Assembly: GCA_002105175.1 (NCBI GenBank) | Contig: MCGE01000001.1 | Span: 3,720,001-3,784,000, forward strand | From: Absidia repens | Lineage: Eukaryota; Mucoromycota; Mucoromycetes; Mucorales; Cunninghamellaceae | Direction: 5' to 3' | Length of the DNA stretch: 64,000 nt | Shown: piece by piece, positions 1 through 12,776 of the stretch | How positions within the stretch are numbered: the stretch's first letter is position 1 | Layout of the letters: every line of letters begins with the position of its first letter | The notes under the pieces: generated by a model | What the model was told of the DNA's origin: nothing | What the model saw: only the letters and a program-made list of their open reading frames with translations | The model's database searches: none | Position numbers and translations under genes: made by a program

Positions 1-205
1 AACTTTTTCTTGCTTTGAAGACAATGTGTGTGGGGAAAATAACAGTATACATACAGTATTTTGTCTTTATTCGTCGATAATATTATATGTTATATAATAT
101 ATATATATATGTATATAACGGCAAAAAGAAAAAAAGAAAAAAGTAAAAAAAAAAAGAAAAAAAAAAAAAAGAAAAAAAAAAAAAGAAAAAAAAAAGAAAA
201 AAAAA

Positions 206-739
206 TCAATCTAGACCAGCAGTAAGAGAGGTAGATCTTGTAGACAAACAAGACGATGCTGAGGCAACCGAATTTGAATGAGGAGAATCATACGACTGAA
301 TCCACTTATCGACCCATTGCTTTTGTCTCGATTTACGCTGTTGACCCAGTTTCATAGCTGTTTTTAGCTGCTCTTCACCTGCCACTTGTTTTTGTTTCTT
401 TAGTGCTTGTTGTTGCGCTAACCGAGCTTGATAGCGACGTTGTTGTCTCGACATTTTTTTCGATTCTATCGCTGTATCAGCAACTGGTACAGCAGTGGTA
501 GTAGTGGTGTCATGAGCATCGTCTTTGAAATTCTCGGCTTGGTCCTTCTCGTTCACTTTTCTCTCTTTTCCATCCGGCACCTGTTGATCGTTTTCAGTGG
601 GTGTAATAATTTGGACCCAGCCATCTTCTTCTTTGGTGAAAGGGATTGAGGATGGCTGCTGTAGCTGGTTTTCTTGGTTCGGCTCGTATATATCATATGT
701 TTGCAATGAAGATGAGGAAGTGAACCAAGAAAATATCAT
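206..739 (-). CDS. Hypothetical charged low-complexity protein, 177 aa
   Basis: A single open exon of 177 codons ending in TGA, with no recognised domain. The N-terminal third is acidic and polar, a short Thr run lies near residues 78-82, and residues 96-145 are strongly basic and Gln-rich (a stretch like SRQQRRYQARLAQQQ), which suggests a helical, possibly nucleic-acid or ribosome-associated segment; that is inference. An AATAAA-like signal on the minus strand lies just downstream near 63-72, and a TATA-rich stretch lies upstream near 820-835, both consistent with a real transcription unit. I do not recognise the family. No membrane segment or signal peptide is visible. Confidence 0.6.
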   Translation of the reverse strand: MIFSWFTSSSSLQTYDIYEPNQENQLQQPSSIPFTKEEDGWVQIITPTENDQQVPDGKERKVNEKDQAENFKDDAHDTTTTTAVPVADTAIESKKMSRQQRRYQARLAQQQALKKQKQVAGEEQLKTAMKLGQQRKSRQKQWVDKWIQSYDSPHSNSVASASSCLSTRSTSLTAGLD

Positions 740-2191
740 AAAGGTGAGTGTAGTTTAGGGGTTTGAAGAAGAGAAACAAAACAAAAGAGGAAAAAAGGAA
801 ACGAAATAAAAAGATAGCCCTTTTTTATATATAACAACGATATCAGTTGATAAGGTAAGGAATTAATGCAAATATCGGGTTGAACGAATGAGCCTTTAGT
901 CTCGTGAACGCTTCAGCTGCCGGGCTGTGATCTGTGATATTATTACGAAACTAAAAAATCATCGTCATCATCATCATCATGATCCGTAGCATTACTGTAC
1001 CATTCAGTGAAACCTTTTTAAGAGTACATAGATGATATATTACTTTTTTGGTTGGTATGAGCATATTTACATGATCACTGTTCAGTGAGCTGGCTCACAT
1101 TTGAAACACAGTCGAATACATGGCCAAGTTCATGATATCAATAGGTTTGATATCTATTATATGAGAGATGGTCAGTGAGCGTAGAAAAAAGGCACGTGTA
1201 GATGATCACATTTTTTATTTGGTTTATGGGGTTTCCCCTATGTATTTAATACTTTATTTCCCGTCTATGATTGGCTGGTATTCAAATCTTAAACCAAGGA
1301 AAATAGGTACGGAAATTTCCCACTTTTTTTTCTTTTCTTTTTTCTTTTTCAGGATATCAACTTCATTGATAATCTCATTGAAATGATGGTGATCTTGGAT
1401 TAGTGCTAGAACTTGAATTAGGGGCATTTTGGAAAATGCAATGCAAACACCATGGGGAAACCTTTTCATTTTGAATCTGTGATTTGGGTTCTTATATGAC
1501 TGGTCTTGACATGGAAACCATGATTAGTTTAGCTTAGTTATAGTTGCCATAATTTCTCCCTATATTTGAAAAAAAAAATTGTATCTAGTCTTTTTACCTT
1601 TTAAACCATTAGCTTTTCTCGTTATGATCAGTTGTCTTCTACAGTACTGTAGATCCCATTTTGCATTCGTCTTTTCGCCCCCCTTTAGATGAGCTTGCGT
1701 ATGCCAATTTTACGCTTGTTTATATCCTTCAATAAAATACCTCTTTTATTTTTACCCAATGAATCTAATCTATCTTTAGTACCTGATATCTGTTTATTTT
1801 TAAATCTTCTTTCAGTTCTTTTTTTCCATGTATTTCACACCTACACTTGGGGTTAGAAGTATATCCAAGTTTAAATATATTTTGCTTTATTGAATAGACT
1901 AACTAGACAATACTATCAAGCTGAGTGTATCTTTGTATATAGAAATTCTTGTCTGGTTCTTTTTTTTTTCTTTTTTTTTTGGCGAAGTGTTGGGAAATTT
2001 GGAAACAGCTTGGGGAGGCTAAGCGGATATCGCTCATGATGATTCATTTTATCCCTTGCATGAAATGACTTTCGGGTGATGACTCGGTCATTTTACCGGG
2101 CCCAAAGGGAAGGTGCCGTTTGATTTTATTCATAAAAAAAGAGAGAGAAACAAAGAAAATGGCAGTGGAGCTACCCATCTTTTATTGAATC
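740..2191. other. Intergenic region with promoter DNA and a dispersed repeat
   Basis: Divergent intergenic region between the 177-aa gene and the small secreted protein gene. It holds a dispersed repeat copy at about 1330-1745 (listed separately), a CAT/CAT microsatellite near 962-980 and a T-rich block at about 1960-1980. Short open frames here have no coding character. Confidence 0.6.
1330..1745 (+). repeat. Dispersed repeat copy A (subfamily 2)
   Basis: Begins with a T/C tract ending in CAG (1351-1352), carries the shared block ATGGGGAAACC..TTTCATTTTG at about 1452-1473, and ends with CTTCAATAAAATA near 1728-1740. The stretch before the core (GGTGATCTTGGATTAG, then GGGGCATTTTG) is shared with the copies at 19.3, 49.5 and 57.7 kb. 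No conserved reading frame. Confidence 0.8.
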
Positions 2192-2557
2192 ATGCAGTCG
2201 TTCATTTCCATACAAGTTGTTGTAATAGGTATACTTTTTTTAGCATTTGGGTCGTATGCATTTGACAAGCCTATTTACATGCTCCATTATACTGGGTTGG
2301 ACACTATTCCTGTTGTCTATGGGTCATGTATGCCACTTACTGTGTATGAAAAATACCCAGCAAGCATTGTGGTAATGCCAGTGGACTCCTATTGTACGTC
2401 TTACAGTGATCAAGCCTGCCAAGCCTCATTGACTTCACAAATCGGTGTTAAAAGTGGGCTGACGGGCTTGGACGAACTCGGTAAAGAATTTTCAAAAGAT
2501 AGATTTATGGTATGCACTTTGGCTAACCATGGTGATCAAGAAACAATTACCTCGTAA
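2192..2557 (+). CDS. Small secreted cysteine-containing protein, 121 aa
   Basis: Single-exon reading frame starting at the first ATG after a TTTTATT-rich leader. Residues 1-23 form a clear signal peptide (hydrophobic VVVIGILFLAF then a small-residue GSYA cleavage region). The mature part is about 98 residues with four cysteines (in GSCM, SYCT, QACQ and MVCT), enough for two disulfides, and no transmembrane segment. This is the form of a fungal small secreted protein. I recognise no family, so its role at the cell surface or outside is unknown. Confidence 0.6.
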   Translation: MQSFISIQVVVIGILFLAFGSYAFDKPIYMLHYTGLDTIPVVYGSCMPLTVYEKYPASIVVMPVDSYCTSYSDQACQASLTSQIGVKSGLTGLDELGKEFSKDRFMVCTLANHGDQETITS

Positions 2558-3034
2558 AAACAAACACAAACACAAAAAAAAAAAAAAAAAAATCATAAAA
2601 AATACGAACAGAGGAATGTGGCATACTCCCAATCTAATCATGCATCATTTCAAAGTGTCCATATTCTCTTCCCCACCCTCTTCGAAAAAAATATTCTCTA
2701 GACGACCTTCCTCTAGAACCAAATAAAATATCCATTCGTTTGTAAAACAAGGACGTGTCCATCTTTTTTATTATAAAAATAAAATAAAATATGAGAGTGA
2801 ATGTGTGTGTCGGTGTGTGTATGTGTGAAATAAAAAAAATATTCAAGGAATAATAAATAAATAATATAATAAAAAAAAAAAAGGTGACATGAAAGAGGGG
2901 ATATAAAATGATGCATATATATATATATGTATATAAAAACCAATAATAATACTAACTAACAAAAATAAAAATAAATAAATAAATAAAAAAGACTGTATAC
3001 ACAAATAACAAAATGACCAATAGCCGCATGATCA
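2558..3034. other. Intergenic region between convergent genes
   Basis: Holds the 3' ends of two facing genes. It is very AT-rich, with A homopolymers, a TG-rich stretch (about 2797-2827), TATA repeats near 2915 and AATAAA-like signals in both orientations. Nothing coding is seen. Confidence 0.6.
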
Positions 3035-6000
3035 TCACCCTTTCACCACCACATTCAATTCATCCAAGAAAGTTTGATAGTTCGAGTTCAGAGGCATAGT
3101 AGAGGGCATTGAAGATTCGTCAAGCAAGATGGATATCGCACGAGCACAGAGGACATGTTGTTTGGCTTGAGAGAGATGGGAGCTATAGATGACTTTTTGG
3201 AAGAATTGAATCCCACGATGATGATGATTGTTGTTGTTGTTGTTGTTGTTATTGCTGTTATCCGCATTCGGTGGCAAAAGCAGTGCTTTCAAGGTGGTAT
3301 CTGTGACCAGGCCACTGAGTAAGGTATCTTGTGCCTCCTTGTCCAAAGATTGATGAATCAGTTTCAATAAGAGTTGAGAGCCCAGTTTGTGAGTTGCTAC
3401 CGACGCCAGACGAGGCGTTAACGTTTGTGCTAATGTACGCAGTACTACCACTGCTGCAGGACCTTCAGTATAGGTATCCATCAACCATGCCACCAAGAGT
3501 GATCCGTTTGGATGAGTGACCATCGTCATCGTGTGTTGTAATAGGCATGCTGCCATCATGGTCTGTTGTCGTGGTGCTGTGTATTCGCTTTCTAAAATAC
3601 CCCGCATCGCCCGTGCACCAAAGCGTCCATGACTGATCACCTCACAGTTTTCCACCATGGCATCAAATACAAACTGATTTTCTTGTTCGCCCAACCGAAG
3701 ACAACATTGTACCACATAGTTGCCAAATTGATCCAATAAAAGCGCAGGCACGTACGTTTTAACGTATTTTCTGACAAGGGCACACTAGCATGGCAGAAAA
3801 AAAAAGGTCAGATCGGTTGTGTTTACTCTCCCTCTCCTCCCCACTGTTTCGTAAAAAACTATATGTATATATACCTGTTTTGGTGTCTTGATGGTACCCA
3901 ATATTTTTTGTGCCGCCCACGTTCCGTTCTTATGAATCCCAATGGCGGCTAGATGAGGGGCGATTCGTTCCAGCATGGCCAGTTTCATAGGTTCGGAGCA
4001 CTTATCAAAAAAGCGTTGCATCACAGTGTTGCCAATATAATCACTGCACAACTCAGCAATTTCGGGCATGCATTCCTTGGCAAAATTGTCGCAGACGGCT
4101 GTACTTGTGGTGGTATCCATTTTCTTCCGAATGTCTCGAAGTCGGTTGGCATCGATTTGTCGGTTAGGTCCAAAATCGGGCACACGTGGGATGGCATCGG
4201 CATAAGTAGAAGGTGTTTCGAGTTCTATTTTTTTTCAAAAAAAAAAAAAAAGGTGAGTCTGTGTGTGTTTCAATTTATATATATATAAAAGGTCTCGTCC
4301 TCTTACCTTGTAGGAGCACTTTGTCTTTTGGCATGCAATCAAGCGATGTCATAAGATGCCACAACTCATCCAAGGTCTCTTGATGGGATTTCGATCCGTT
4401 GATTTCATTGATCGCATCATTGTGAGCCGCAATTTTAGGTGATCGTCGGGATTGGATAGTTGATGAGGACGATGAAGACGATGTGAGATCAGGGAATTGC
4501 TGTTGTTTTTTCTGGTGGTGATTATCCGATTTGTTGGATGAGGATGCTGGCGTAGCTGTGGAGTTTGTTGGCGGCGAGGCGGCAGGTGGTGGGGGCACTT
4601 TTGCAAATCCGATACGAGCATTGTCAAATCCAACCAAATCCACTTGTTGCTGTAAAAAGGCATCTTGGGCGTCACTAGCACTGGCAATGCTGTCAAAATT
4701 GATAAACGCACAAGTTTTGTGTGATAAAATCCGAATAGATTCAATGGTTCCGTACTTGTCAAAAGCCTTTTCTAATATGGAAGGAGATGTGCCAGTAGGA
4801 ATATTACCAAGCCCTATAAGGAAATAATAATAATAAAAAACAAGACATCATCAGCCAATGTCCGTAGGAAAAAGTCCCAAAAAAAATGTTCAACTTACAA
4901 AGAGCTCGTGTGGCTTGATGTGTGACCTGGTCCTGCTGAGCGATACCGTTGGTAGTGGCAGTTGTTGTTGAATTGGACGCATTACCTGACAAAGCAGAAG
5001 GAGGAGGAGGAGGAGAAGAAGAGGATGGTAATTGAGGAGAAGACCCTGTGCCCACGACCACAGGTTCGGCAGACGAAGACATAGCATCGGCGCGACCATA
5101 ACCAATACGCACAATACAATGACCTACTCTTCCAGCCAAAGGACCCAACACATCTTCCTTCGCACGGACAGCATGTTCCTGGCAAAAGTAGTTCACAAAA
5201 GCACATTCCTTTTCCATCAGCAAACGAACACTTTCAATGGCACCATAAGGAGCGAATGTATGAGTCAAGACATCGACGGTAATAGAAGAGTCGATATTTC
5301 CTATCCAAAGAGATCGTGACCCGACGGTTGCTGTTGTTGATCCACCTGGTGATGAAGTGACTGTATTTATTCCCATGGGTGGAGATCGATTGGTGGCGGT
5401 GTTGGTAGGGCGTAAGGACGTAGGAGTTGAATGACTGAGATGCATATAAGGCTACGGGATTTTTTTGTAACAAAAAAGTAAATATTTGTGTGTACCTATA
5501 TATATTGTATACAAATAAAGGGGGGAAATTACCTCAATAAAGAGCCCATCGTCGTGATTTTTCTTGAATGCGTCAGATTGACTGGCAGGATCATACATGT
5601 TGGCCAATAATTCCGAATCACCTAATGACATGTGCTCCTCTTCACCAATGACAGGAGTCAGAGGGCGATGCATTTGCCACAGAGATGAAGTGGAAGATGA
5701 TGACGATGAAGTGGAATCACCATGGACACCGTGAATCAAACTGGGTCTTGTCATGCCATGGAAGGAAGGTGGGGATGAAGTTTGTCCAAAACTAATTGAC
5801 CTTGTTCTTTGTTGTTGTTGCTGTTGTTGTGATGAAGATTGTGGGGGCGGTAATGGTGGAGATGATGAAGAGAAGGGGTCAAGAAGATGTTGATGATAAT
5901 GATGTTGATGATATGGACTAATGTGGTGATGCTGAGAAGGAGGGGGCGTACCACCAAATGATGACTTACTGACGGTATTACCACGTCCACGTAAAGTAAA

Positions 6001-6990
6001 AGGAGGATTGCCCATAGCTGAGTTTATGGGTGGTGGAGGAGGATCGTAACGTACCGTAGCATTGACTGAGTAAGACCGGTTCCGGGTGGTTGTGTTTGAG
6101 GCAGATGCCAATAAAGAAGCACGACTTTGATTGATCAGTTCTTCTTCATCATCTATAGCTGTAGTAGGTTGTGTAGGTGTCGCAATGGTGGTAGCAATGG
6201 TGGCGTTGGTTGATGCAGTGGTAGAAGCAGGACCAGCTGAGCTGTCTTCCAATCCTAAAGACCGCATGGTACGTGCAATTGAGAAGTCACTATCCCCTTG
6301 TAATAATTGTTCAGTGGCAGGTGACGGAGGGGTTGGTGTAGCGGAGTTTGACCAGAAAAGACTTGATGATGTGTCAAAGGATAAAGATGGTGGAGGTAAA
6401 TTCAAAGACCCTGAGCGATGTCGTCCACCACCGACGGGTGTAGCCATTGGTGGTCTATGCTGTTGTGGAAATGGTGACAGTGATGTACTTGAGGTTGTTG
6501 GAGCTGGTGCTGGTGCTGGGGATGTTGTTGTCGCTGTTGTGAGATTATGATTCAAAGCTGCATGATTATGAGTGGCTGTACGTAATAAAGCTGGTTGTGA
6601 ATGAAGGGAGTCAAACGACATCATGGAAGGCATAGTCCCTGCGCGAGCCCGTCTTGTTGGTAAACCATTATGCTGAAGATGACTATTGTTGTTAGCTGCC
6701 GTTGCTGTTGATGAAGCTGAAGTCGTTGAAAATTTGTCATTGTTGCTATCGCCACTAGTACTACCAGCACTTTGAGTTTTGCCATTACGAAGGAAACCTA
6801 AATGGTTTGGTTCCAAAACCTGGTCAAGATAGCTTTTGCCTTGGTGCATATTATTTTCTTCCAATACTACATCCAGATCCCTTATATAAATAATAATAGA
6901 CAACGAAACGTTAATCTTGAGCACATAAAGTAAAGAAAAAAGGGGGTTTATATCTTACCTCGAATATACGTGACGGGTAGGATCTTTCAT
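3035..6990 (-). CDS. jsn1: JSN1/PUF1-type Pumilio protein with two RRMs, 1179 aa
   Basis: Six exons: 6990-6959, 6880-5533, 5451-4899, 4813-4307, 4224-3875 and 3784-3035; all joins keep frame. Residues 1-500 are low complexity (Ser, Pro, Gln, His). RRM1 is about 508-580 (LWIGNI and CAFVNY, RNP2/RNP1-like), RRM2 about 645-715 (LWLGNI and CAFINF), and Pumilio repeats run from about 830 to the C terminus (for example NGTWAAQKI and DQFGNYVVQCCL). RRM plus PUF in one chain is the architecture of yeast Jsn1/Puf1 and Puf2 (Jsn1 is 1091 aa), which bind 3'UTRs of mRNAs, many for membrane or mitochondrial proteins. An Asn run interrupts a late PUF repeat. The first coding exon is only 32 nt. The family is firm; which paralogue it is remains uncertain. 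Confidence 0.9.
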
Positions 6991-8639
6991 CTATAAAGAC
7001 TGATAATAGCTTGGTGACAAAAGAGAAGATGAAGTGTTTGAGTGTGTAAGAAGAGTAAAATATAATAAATAAAAAAAGAAGAGGAAAGTAGAAGGGATGT
7101 TGTTGTTTTTAAGAAGAGTGGAAAAAAAAGGAGAGAAAGAAAGGAGAAAGAGAAAAGAAAGTTGGTCTGTTTTTTTTTTTGTTTTTTTTTTGTGTGAGAG
7201 TGTGAATGAGTGAGTGCTGGTTTTTTTTTTTTTTTTTATATTGTTAGGGGAAGACTATTAGCGAAAAAGGGACCCAGAACTTTAAATTGTCGATTAATTG
7301 GTTCCCTAGCAACTAAATTGTTCCAATCTTTTAACATAATATAAAAGGTCTTTTTTTTTCGTGACTGATTAGACATTATGGGATGAAGATATCAAATATT
7401 ATATATCACATTTTACTATTCTCTTGGTCTCGCACTCCCTTTTTTCCCCTATTAGTTACAGCAGATACCAAGCTAAAACAATTATCAACGGATATATTTC
7501 ATCCATGATTACCCACTTGCTATACCTGGAATCTCCGATCGATGTCGGCTCTGGTCTTTTGGTTTTGCCCCCTAATTTTTTCTTTTTACAAAATAGAACA
7601 TGAACTAAAGAGCGATACATCACGTGTGCTAAACTACTTCATTTATTATTGTCATCAATCAAAAAGTCTAATAAAAGAAAACAATATAAATGACCCAACT
7701 CCAATAAAGTAAAAAAATCAAATAAAATAAATTTTGGTATGATTTGGGGAATAAGAAATCCTTTTTTTTTTTTTTTTTTTTTTTTGTTTAGCATCTTTTC
7801 AGAGAGATCGACAAGTAAGTATACTGTATCATTCAACCAATGATGTCCCGCCAACGTCAATGGAATCACTCGTTTCGGCATATTTTATTTTGAGCACCTA
7901 CCTTCATCGTAGTTGATATTGTTCCTTCGCTAATGTAGGACAATGGGCAAAAAGTGTTCTTGATGGACGGGCCTACTACCCCAGTCTTTTTTTTTGGAAT
8001 CGTATCGTACTCTTTGGACCCCAGAGAGTTATAAAATACAATACTATAAAGTACAGTGCATTATAAAATAAAAGCATGCTCACCCTTTCTTTTTACAGAA
8101 GCACATATTGCCTTAATGACGCTTTTGAGGGTTTCACCTCCGCTTTTTTAATTTTTCCCAAAAAAAAATAAATAAGAAACCCAATGAGAATATTCTATTC
8201 GAGGATGGTTCCACTTTTTATTTGTTTCTAAAAATTCAGTCAATTATATGCCCTCCATTGAAGTCTATCATCGTGAATCAATCGATCGTAGTCCCTTCCA
8301 CTTTTTTTTTTTTTTTTGCCACCATTTCATTTACACCCCTTTCGTCCCCTTGTCGTTACGCAGTAAATTTTTTGTTCGCTTTGTTCTAATTTACTGTACC
8401 CAACGTTAAAGTTAGTATCAAGGATACTGTGTCATTCGACGGGAGGGGGGGGGGAGTAAGGTGGGAATGATGTAAAAAAAAACTGGGGCCGATTCTTAAA
8501 AAAAAAAAAGGACAGGCAGGCATGAGGGTCTTTAAATCATGCGGCGGTAGAGACTTTTCCTTCAAACAATTTGGCTAATTCTTTGTGAAAAGTAAAGCGG
8601 GATTTAAACCTCCAGCCATTTTTTCTGCTAACAGTGGGG

Positions 8640-8671
<32 letters not shown>
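6991..8671. other. Intergenic region, no supported gene
   Basis: Divergent promoter region between the Pumilio gene and PLP2. It contains several T runs (7171-7190, 7221-7238, 7762-7784, 8302-8318) and pyrimidine-rich stretches. A frame at 7639-7881 on the minus strand ends in a lysine homopolymer and has no convincing homology, so it is not called. Confidence 0.6.
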
Positions 8672-8672
<1 letters not shown>

Positions 8673-8686
8673 CAGGAAACGAAAAT

Positions 8687-9712
8687 ATGGACGATCCTAA
8701 CGCTGACACTGAATGGTAAGAGATGAAAAGGTCGAGTGGGTAAGGGTAACCCTAAGCGCTTATATAGAGTACTGGCGTCATGGTATATTAAAACATATAA
8801 ATATATATTGCCTTTCTTTTTTTGCGATAGGAATGATATTCTTCGCGCCAAAGGGATTCTGCCACCAAAAGATGAAAAAAGCAAGGATGAGGTAGAAGAT
8901 TGGTTTACAGATGTCCTTCGAGCCCAACAAGAAAAAGAACAGGATTTAGACAACAAGACTTTGGATGAATTGGATGAACTTGAAGATGAACACGATGATC
9001 GGATTTTGTTAGAATACAGGTAAAACACAATTGGTACTGCATATACACACAGATGACAAATTCTCACATTGTAGAGTTTTCTATGAAACTACAACAGACA
9101 CAAACGAATGCAGGAAATGCAAGCTGCGGCCGCCAAGAACAAGTTTGGTCAAGTGACTCATATCTCCAAGCCTGATTTTGTCAAGGAAGTGACAGAAGCA
9201 AGCAAAGAATATCATGTTGTTGTCCATTTATATCAAGATTAGTAAGTGATATCAGTTTGTTAGTTGCTTAGCAATTGGCGTGGGTGAAACGGGTGGCGAG
9301 ATTATCAATCATTGACCTTTTTTTTTTTTCCTTTCTATGTAGTATTCCCGCTTGTAAACTGATGAATCAATGTCTCGATCAACTAGCCAACGACTTTAAA
9401 GCCACGAAATTTGTCAAGATCATTGCTGATCAATGTATTCCCAACTATCCAGATCGAAATGTACCGACTTTATTGATTTATGGGGATGGTGATATTAAGG
9501 CTAATTTGGTAGGTGCTTTACAATTTGGTGGGATGGAAATGACACCAAGAGGTATCCGTGCTATTTTGGCCAAGTATGATGCCGTGCCTGCCGAAAAAAT
9601 TGTCGATCCCGAGCAGCAAAAGAAGAAGACCATTTATCGATCACAAGCTACCGCTGCTCTTAGTAGTGATGAAGACGATGACGATGATGATGATGATAGA
9701 GGCTATTATTAG
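8687..9712 (+). CDS. plp2: Phosducin-like protein PLP2 (thioredoxin fold), 243 aa
   Basis: Four coding exons: 8687-8715, 8831-9019, 9098-9241 and 9343-9712. A T-tract ending in CAG at 8672-8674 just upstream of the ATG suggests a further intron in the 5'UTR. The N-terminal helical domain starts with TEWNDILRAKGILPPK, typical of PLP2/PDCL2/PDCL3; the rest is a thioredoxin-like domain (VVVHLYQDYIPACKLMNQCL and VPTLLIYGDGD) without a CxxC active site, as expected. The acidic C terminus has an Asp run. Members bind the CCT/TRiC chaperonin and help fold actin and tubulin; yeast Plp2 is essential. Length matches human PDCL3 (239 aa). In exon 3 an in-frame stop precedes the chosen acceptor, so the acceptor at 9097 is the only one that fits. 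Confidence 0.93.
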
Positions 9713-10407
9713 TTTTAGTTTTAGTTTAGTTTAGAATTGATATTATTATTATTATTATTTTATCTGTTGAAATGAATAAAGAGAATGGTATTTATGATTG
9801 ATTACGATAAATGATATTCATGGTGTCAAAATGTATGGTGCATTATGTGAAGAGAAATTGGTGATCGTTTGAAGTGTGTAATGCTCACTATAGTATAGTA
9901 CTGTGTAGTTGCGAAAAACTCAACACGACGTGATAAAGTACGACACTGTTTTGGAGTATATGGTGCTCAGTAGTTTGGAATGTATTAATGTGTGTCAGGC
10001 TGGGTATACTGCAACACATATCAAATATCGCGTAAAGATCAAATCCAATCATAATACAGAAAGTTGTACAATTTGGACAAAAAGGGCAAATCATTTCAGT
10101 GTGCCATACAGTCAAATACATAATGAGATGGTCAAAAAACGATGTGGTCATTTTATTATTTATTTATAAAGCGAATATAATATAAAACGAAGATAAAAAA
10201 GGACAATAACAATAACATCAAGGGTATAGGAAATATACAAATGACTATATACAAAGATGGATAAACAATAGACCAAGATAATGGTAATGGTAATAGTAAT
10301 AATAATAAGAGGAATGAAACTAAAATGATATATATATATGTATATATGTATATATGATAAGACTAGGAAGATACTATAAAAAGGAGAGGAGGACGGTAAA
10401 CCAAAAT
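9713..10407. other. Intergenic region between convergent genes
   Basis: Tail-to-tail spacer between PLP2 and the methyltransferase gene. AATAAA near 9776 (GAATAAAG) is a plausible PLP2 poly(A) signal. The rest is AT-rich with TATATA runs near 10330; nothing else is seen. Confidence 0.6.
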
Positions 10408-12776
10408 TCAATAAGATTTTTGAGCGTAACAATGGTGTAAATTCATAAATGAGCGTTGTATTTCCATTTCATTATCCATTTCATCCAATTCGTTTTCAAG
10501 ATCCTTGTCAGAGCGGCATTCACTATCCTTGTATTGAGACACCCACACTTGGACGGACTCCATCAGAGTATGGACATCTTCCCTAAACATGACACCCAGA
10601 CGCCCGCCCCAGACACCGACTGGTAGTGACGTATAACCGGCAGTGATATTATTGTTGTTGTTGGTTGATGAAAGCGGTTTGGCCAATGACGACGACGGCG
10701 GTGACGGTCCTGAAGAGGAGGAAGTACTGCTATCAGTTGATGACGTAGCGGATGAGGACGATGTGGCCACAATGGAAGCAGCCTCGATCACTTCTTCCAA
10801 TAAATCTGGTAATCGTCTTGCCAATCTTGGATCCAACGATCGAGATTCCATCATATGAATGACTACATTGTTGAAAAAAAAAAAAATCACACGCAAAAAT
10901 TAGTTATTTTCTCACGACTACTACTACCAACTCAATATATATGTTTACCTTCAGAATTCAATGTATGGACAGTTTTTCCCATGGACATTGGTGTTTTGCT
11001 ATGATACATCCGCATATCCATTTCAATCAATTCCACATAGCCACCAATCTTACACACGCGCCAACATTCCTTGACCAATTGACGATACATATCCAACGAA
11101 TAAGCCAAGATTAAACATCGACCATCCACAAGATCAAACACGTGATCCGGCATTTGTTGCAAGGCATGTAACAATGAAGGAGCACAGCGGATCAAGCGCA
11201 TATTTTTGGGTTTGAGCATGTTATGACTTCCACTAAGGCCACCAAAACAAGACTGCTGTTGTTGTTGATGATGATGATGGTGGTGGTGGTGGTGGTGCTG
11301 ACAGTAGAGATCATTGTTCGCGTCGATGGATGGTGATCCAATTGCTGTTGCTGTTGCTGTTGATATTGTCGTGTTGGCGTAATGATCATATCCGTTTTCT
11401 TCCATACCAATGACGGTCCACCTCGGATTAGCCATAGCTACATCAGCACACCAAGTCCCATCACCACAACTAAATATATATATATATGATTGAATCAGAA
11501 TGACACACATGAGTTAAGAGAGAATTCAGAATTTATGCATTTTTTTTTTTTTCAAAATTACGTACCCTATTTGTAACACCTGCTTATCAGACGGACCACC
11601 ATTTTCTTCCAAAGGACATCCAATCAATCTATTATCACAAGGGTAAAAATCTATCATCAGCTGAATTTTTTTTTTGTTTTGTTTTTATGTTTTCGAGTCT
11701 TACCCATTTAATGCCAATTTCAACAAATCATGTTTTAAAGACCATCGATGTAAATGACAAGGTAATGAAGAAGGTTGATGGAAGTTTTTGATATCGTTTT
11801 CCAAACAGTAATCGTCCATGTCGTCATTATCATCATCCCATAATTGACCATCCTTCATAAACAAAATCCGAGGAGATTCAGGTTGAGATGCGGTGGTTGC
11901 AGCATACATGACGGAGCCTGGTCGACTGTTGTTATTGTTGTTGTTGTTGGTATAATAATAAGGATCGCCGCCGCAGCTACCGCCGCCGCCGCCGCCTGAA
12001 ATGAGAGAGGTGATGGAGTGCCGTTTTAACATCATAGAAGGTGGTGTGGATGACGGTAGTAGTGAAGATGGGCGACGGGGCCTTGGTGGATCTTGATAAC
12101 TTGCGGCCAAGGTAGGACGTTCTTCTTGAGGGGGTGTGCTATAAATACTAATAGGAATGGCTCGTCGATGAGGATGATGTAATGGATGTGAACCACCAGT
12201 ACCAGTACTAGTTGATTGTTGTTGTCTTGCTTGTCGATGTGGCCAACGAAATCGTGGGTAATGAGGATGACGTTTTCTTGCTTTTGACCAAAGATCCCCC
12301 AGCCGAGATTTTTCTTCACTATTACGACCATGACAAGACGAGGAGGAGAATTGATCATCCGATAAGATACTACCAATGGTTTGCTGAGATTGACGTCGCT
12401 CAGTAAATAATAAGCCTTGACGGTCGTCCCATTGCCATGGCGCAGTCGTTGGTGGATAGCGAGAAGAAGAAGAGGAAGGTGAGACGGTGATTTGCAAAGA
12501 CGTAGTGTTGATAGTATTTGGGTTTTCGTAAGTGGAAGAAGCTGAAGAGCTAGTCGATGACGGCGGAGGTCCTAAGGTGGCATTGTTATTTTTGCTTTTT
12601 GTTGTACTAGTGGCGGTGCTCAGTTGAGTTGTTGGTGTTGCAGATGATGTTGAGGAAGAAGACCATTTGTGAAGAGGATGCCAATGAGAAAAAAATCCAG
12701 AAAACCAAGACTTTGATGATTTAGTGTGTTGCTGTTGTCCTTCAATAAAAGATGTTGTATCTGATGTAAGTGCCAT
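10408..12776 (-). CDS. SAM-dependent methyltransferase with long low-complexity N terminus, 703 aa
   Basis: Four exons: 12776-11704, 11628-11566, 11469-10949 and 10862-10408. Residues 1-350 are Ser/Thr/Pro-rich with Asn and Gly runs. A Rossmann methyltransferase domain follows: motif I VLQIGCGDGTW spans the exon 2/3 junction at about residue 376, an acidic VIGMEE follows strand 2, and VFDLVDGRCLI plus CKIGGYVELIEMD are typical of strands 4-5. A His10/Gln5 run is inserted inside the catalytic domain. The C terminus is Ser-rich then acidic. The substrate cannot be read from the sequence; the long disordered N terminus with this domain recurs in zygomycete proteins as I know them. The start at 12776 is the first ATG of the continuous low-complexity part and is less certain. 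Confidence 0.8.

Noticed and set aside
6131..6550. Plus-strand frame opposite the low-complexity part of the Pumilio protein
   Set aside because: It is the reverse reading of Ser/Thr/Ala repeats and gives only Val/Ala runs.
7639..7881. Minus-strand frame of 80 codons upstream of PLP2
   Set aside because: Half of it is encoded by a T homopolymer (poly-Lys) and an AT tail; the first 35 residues have no recognised homology and no matching splice donor.
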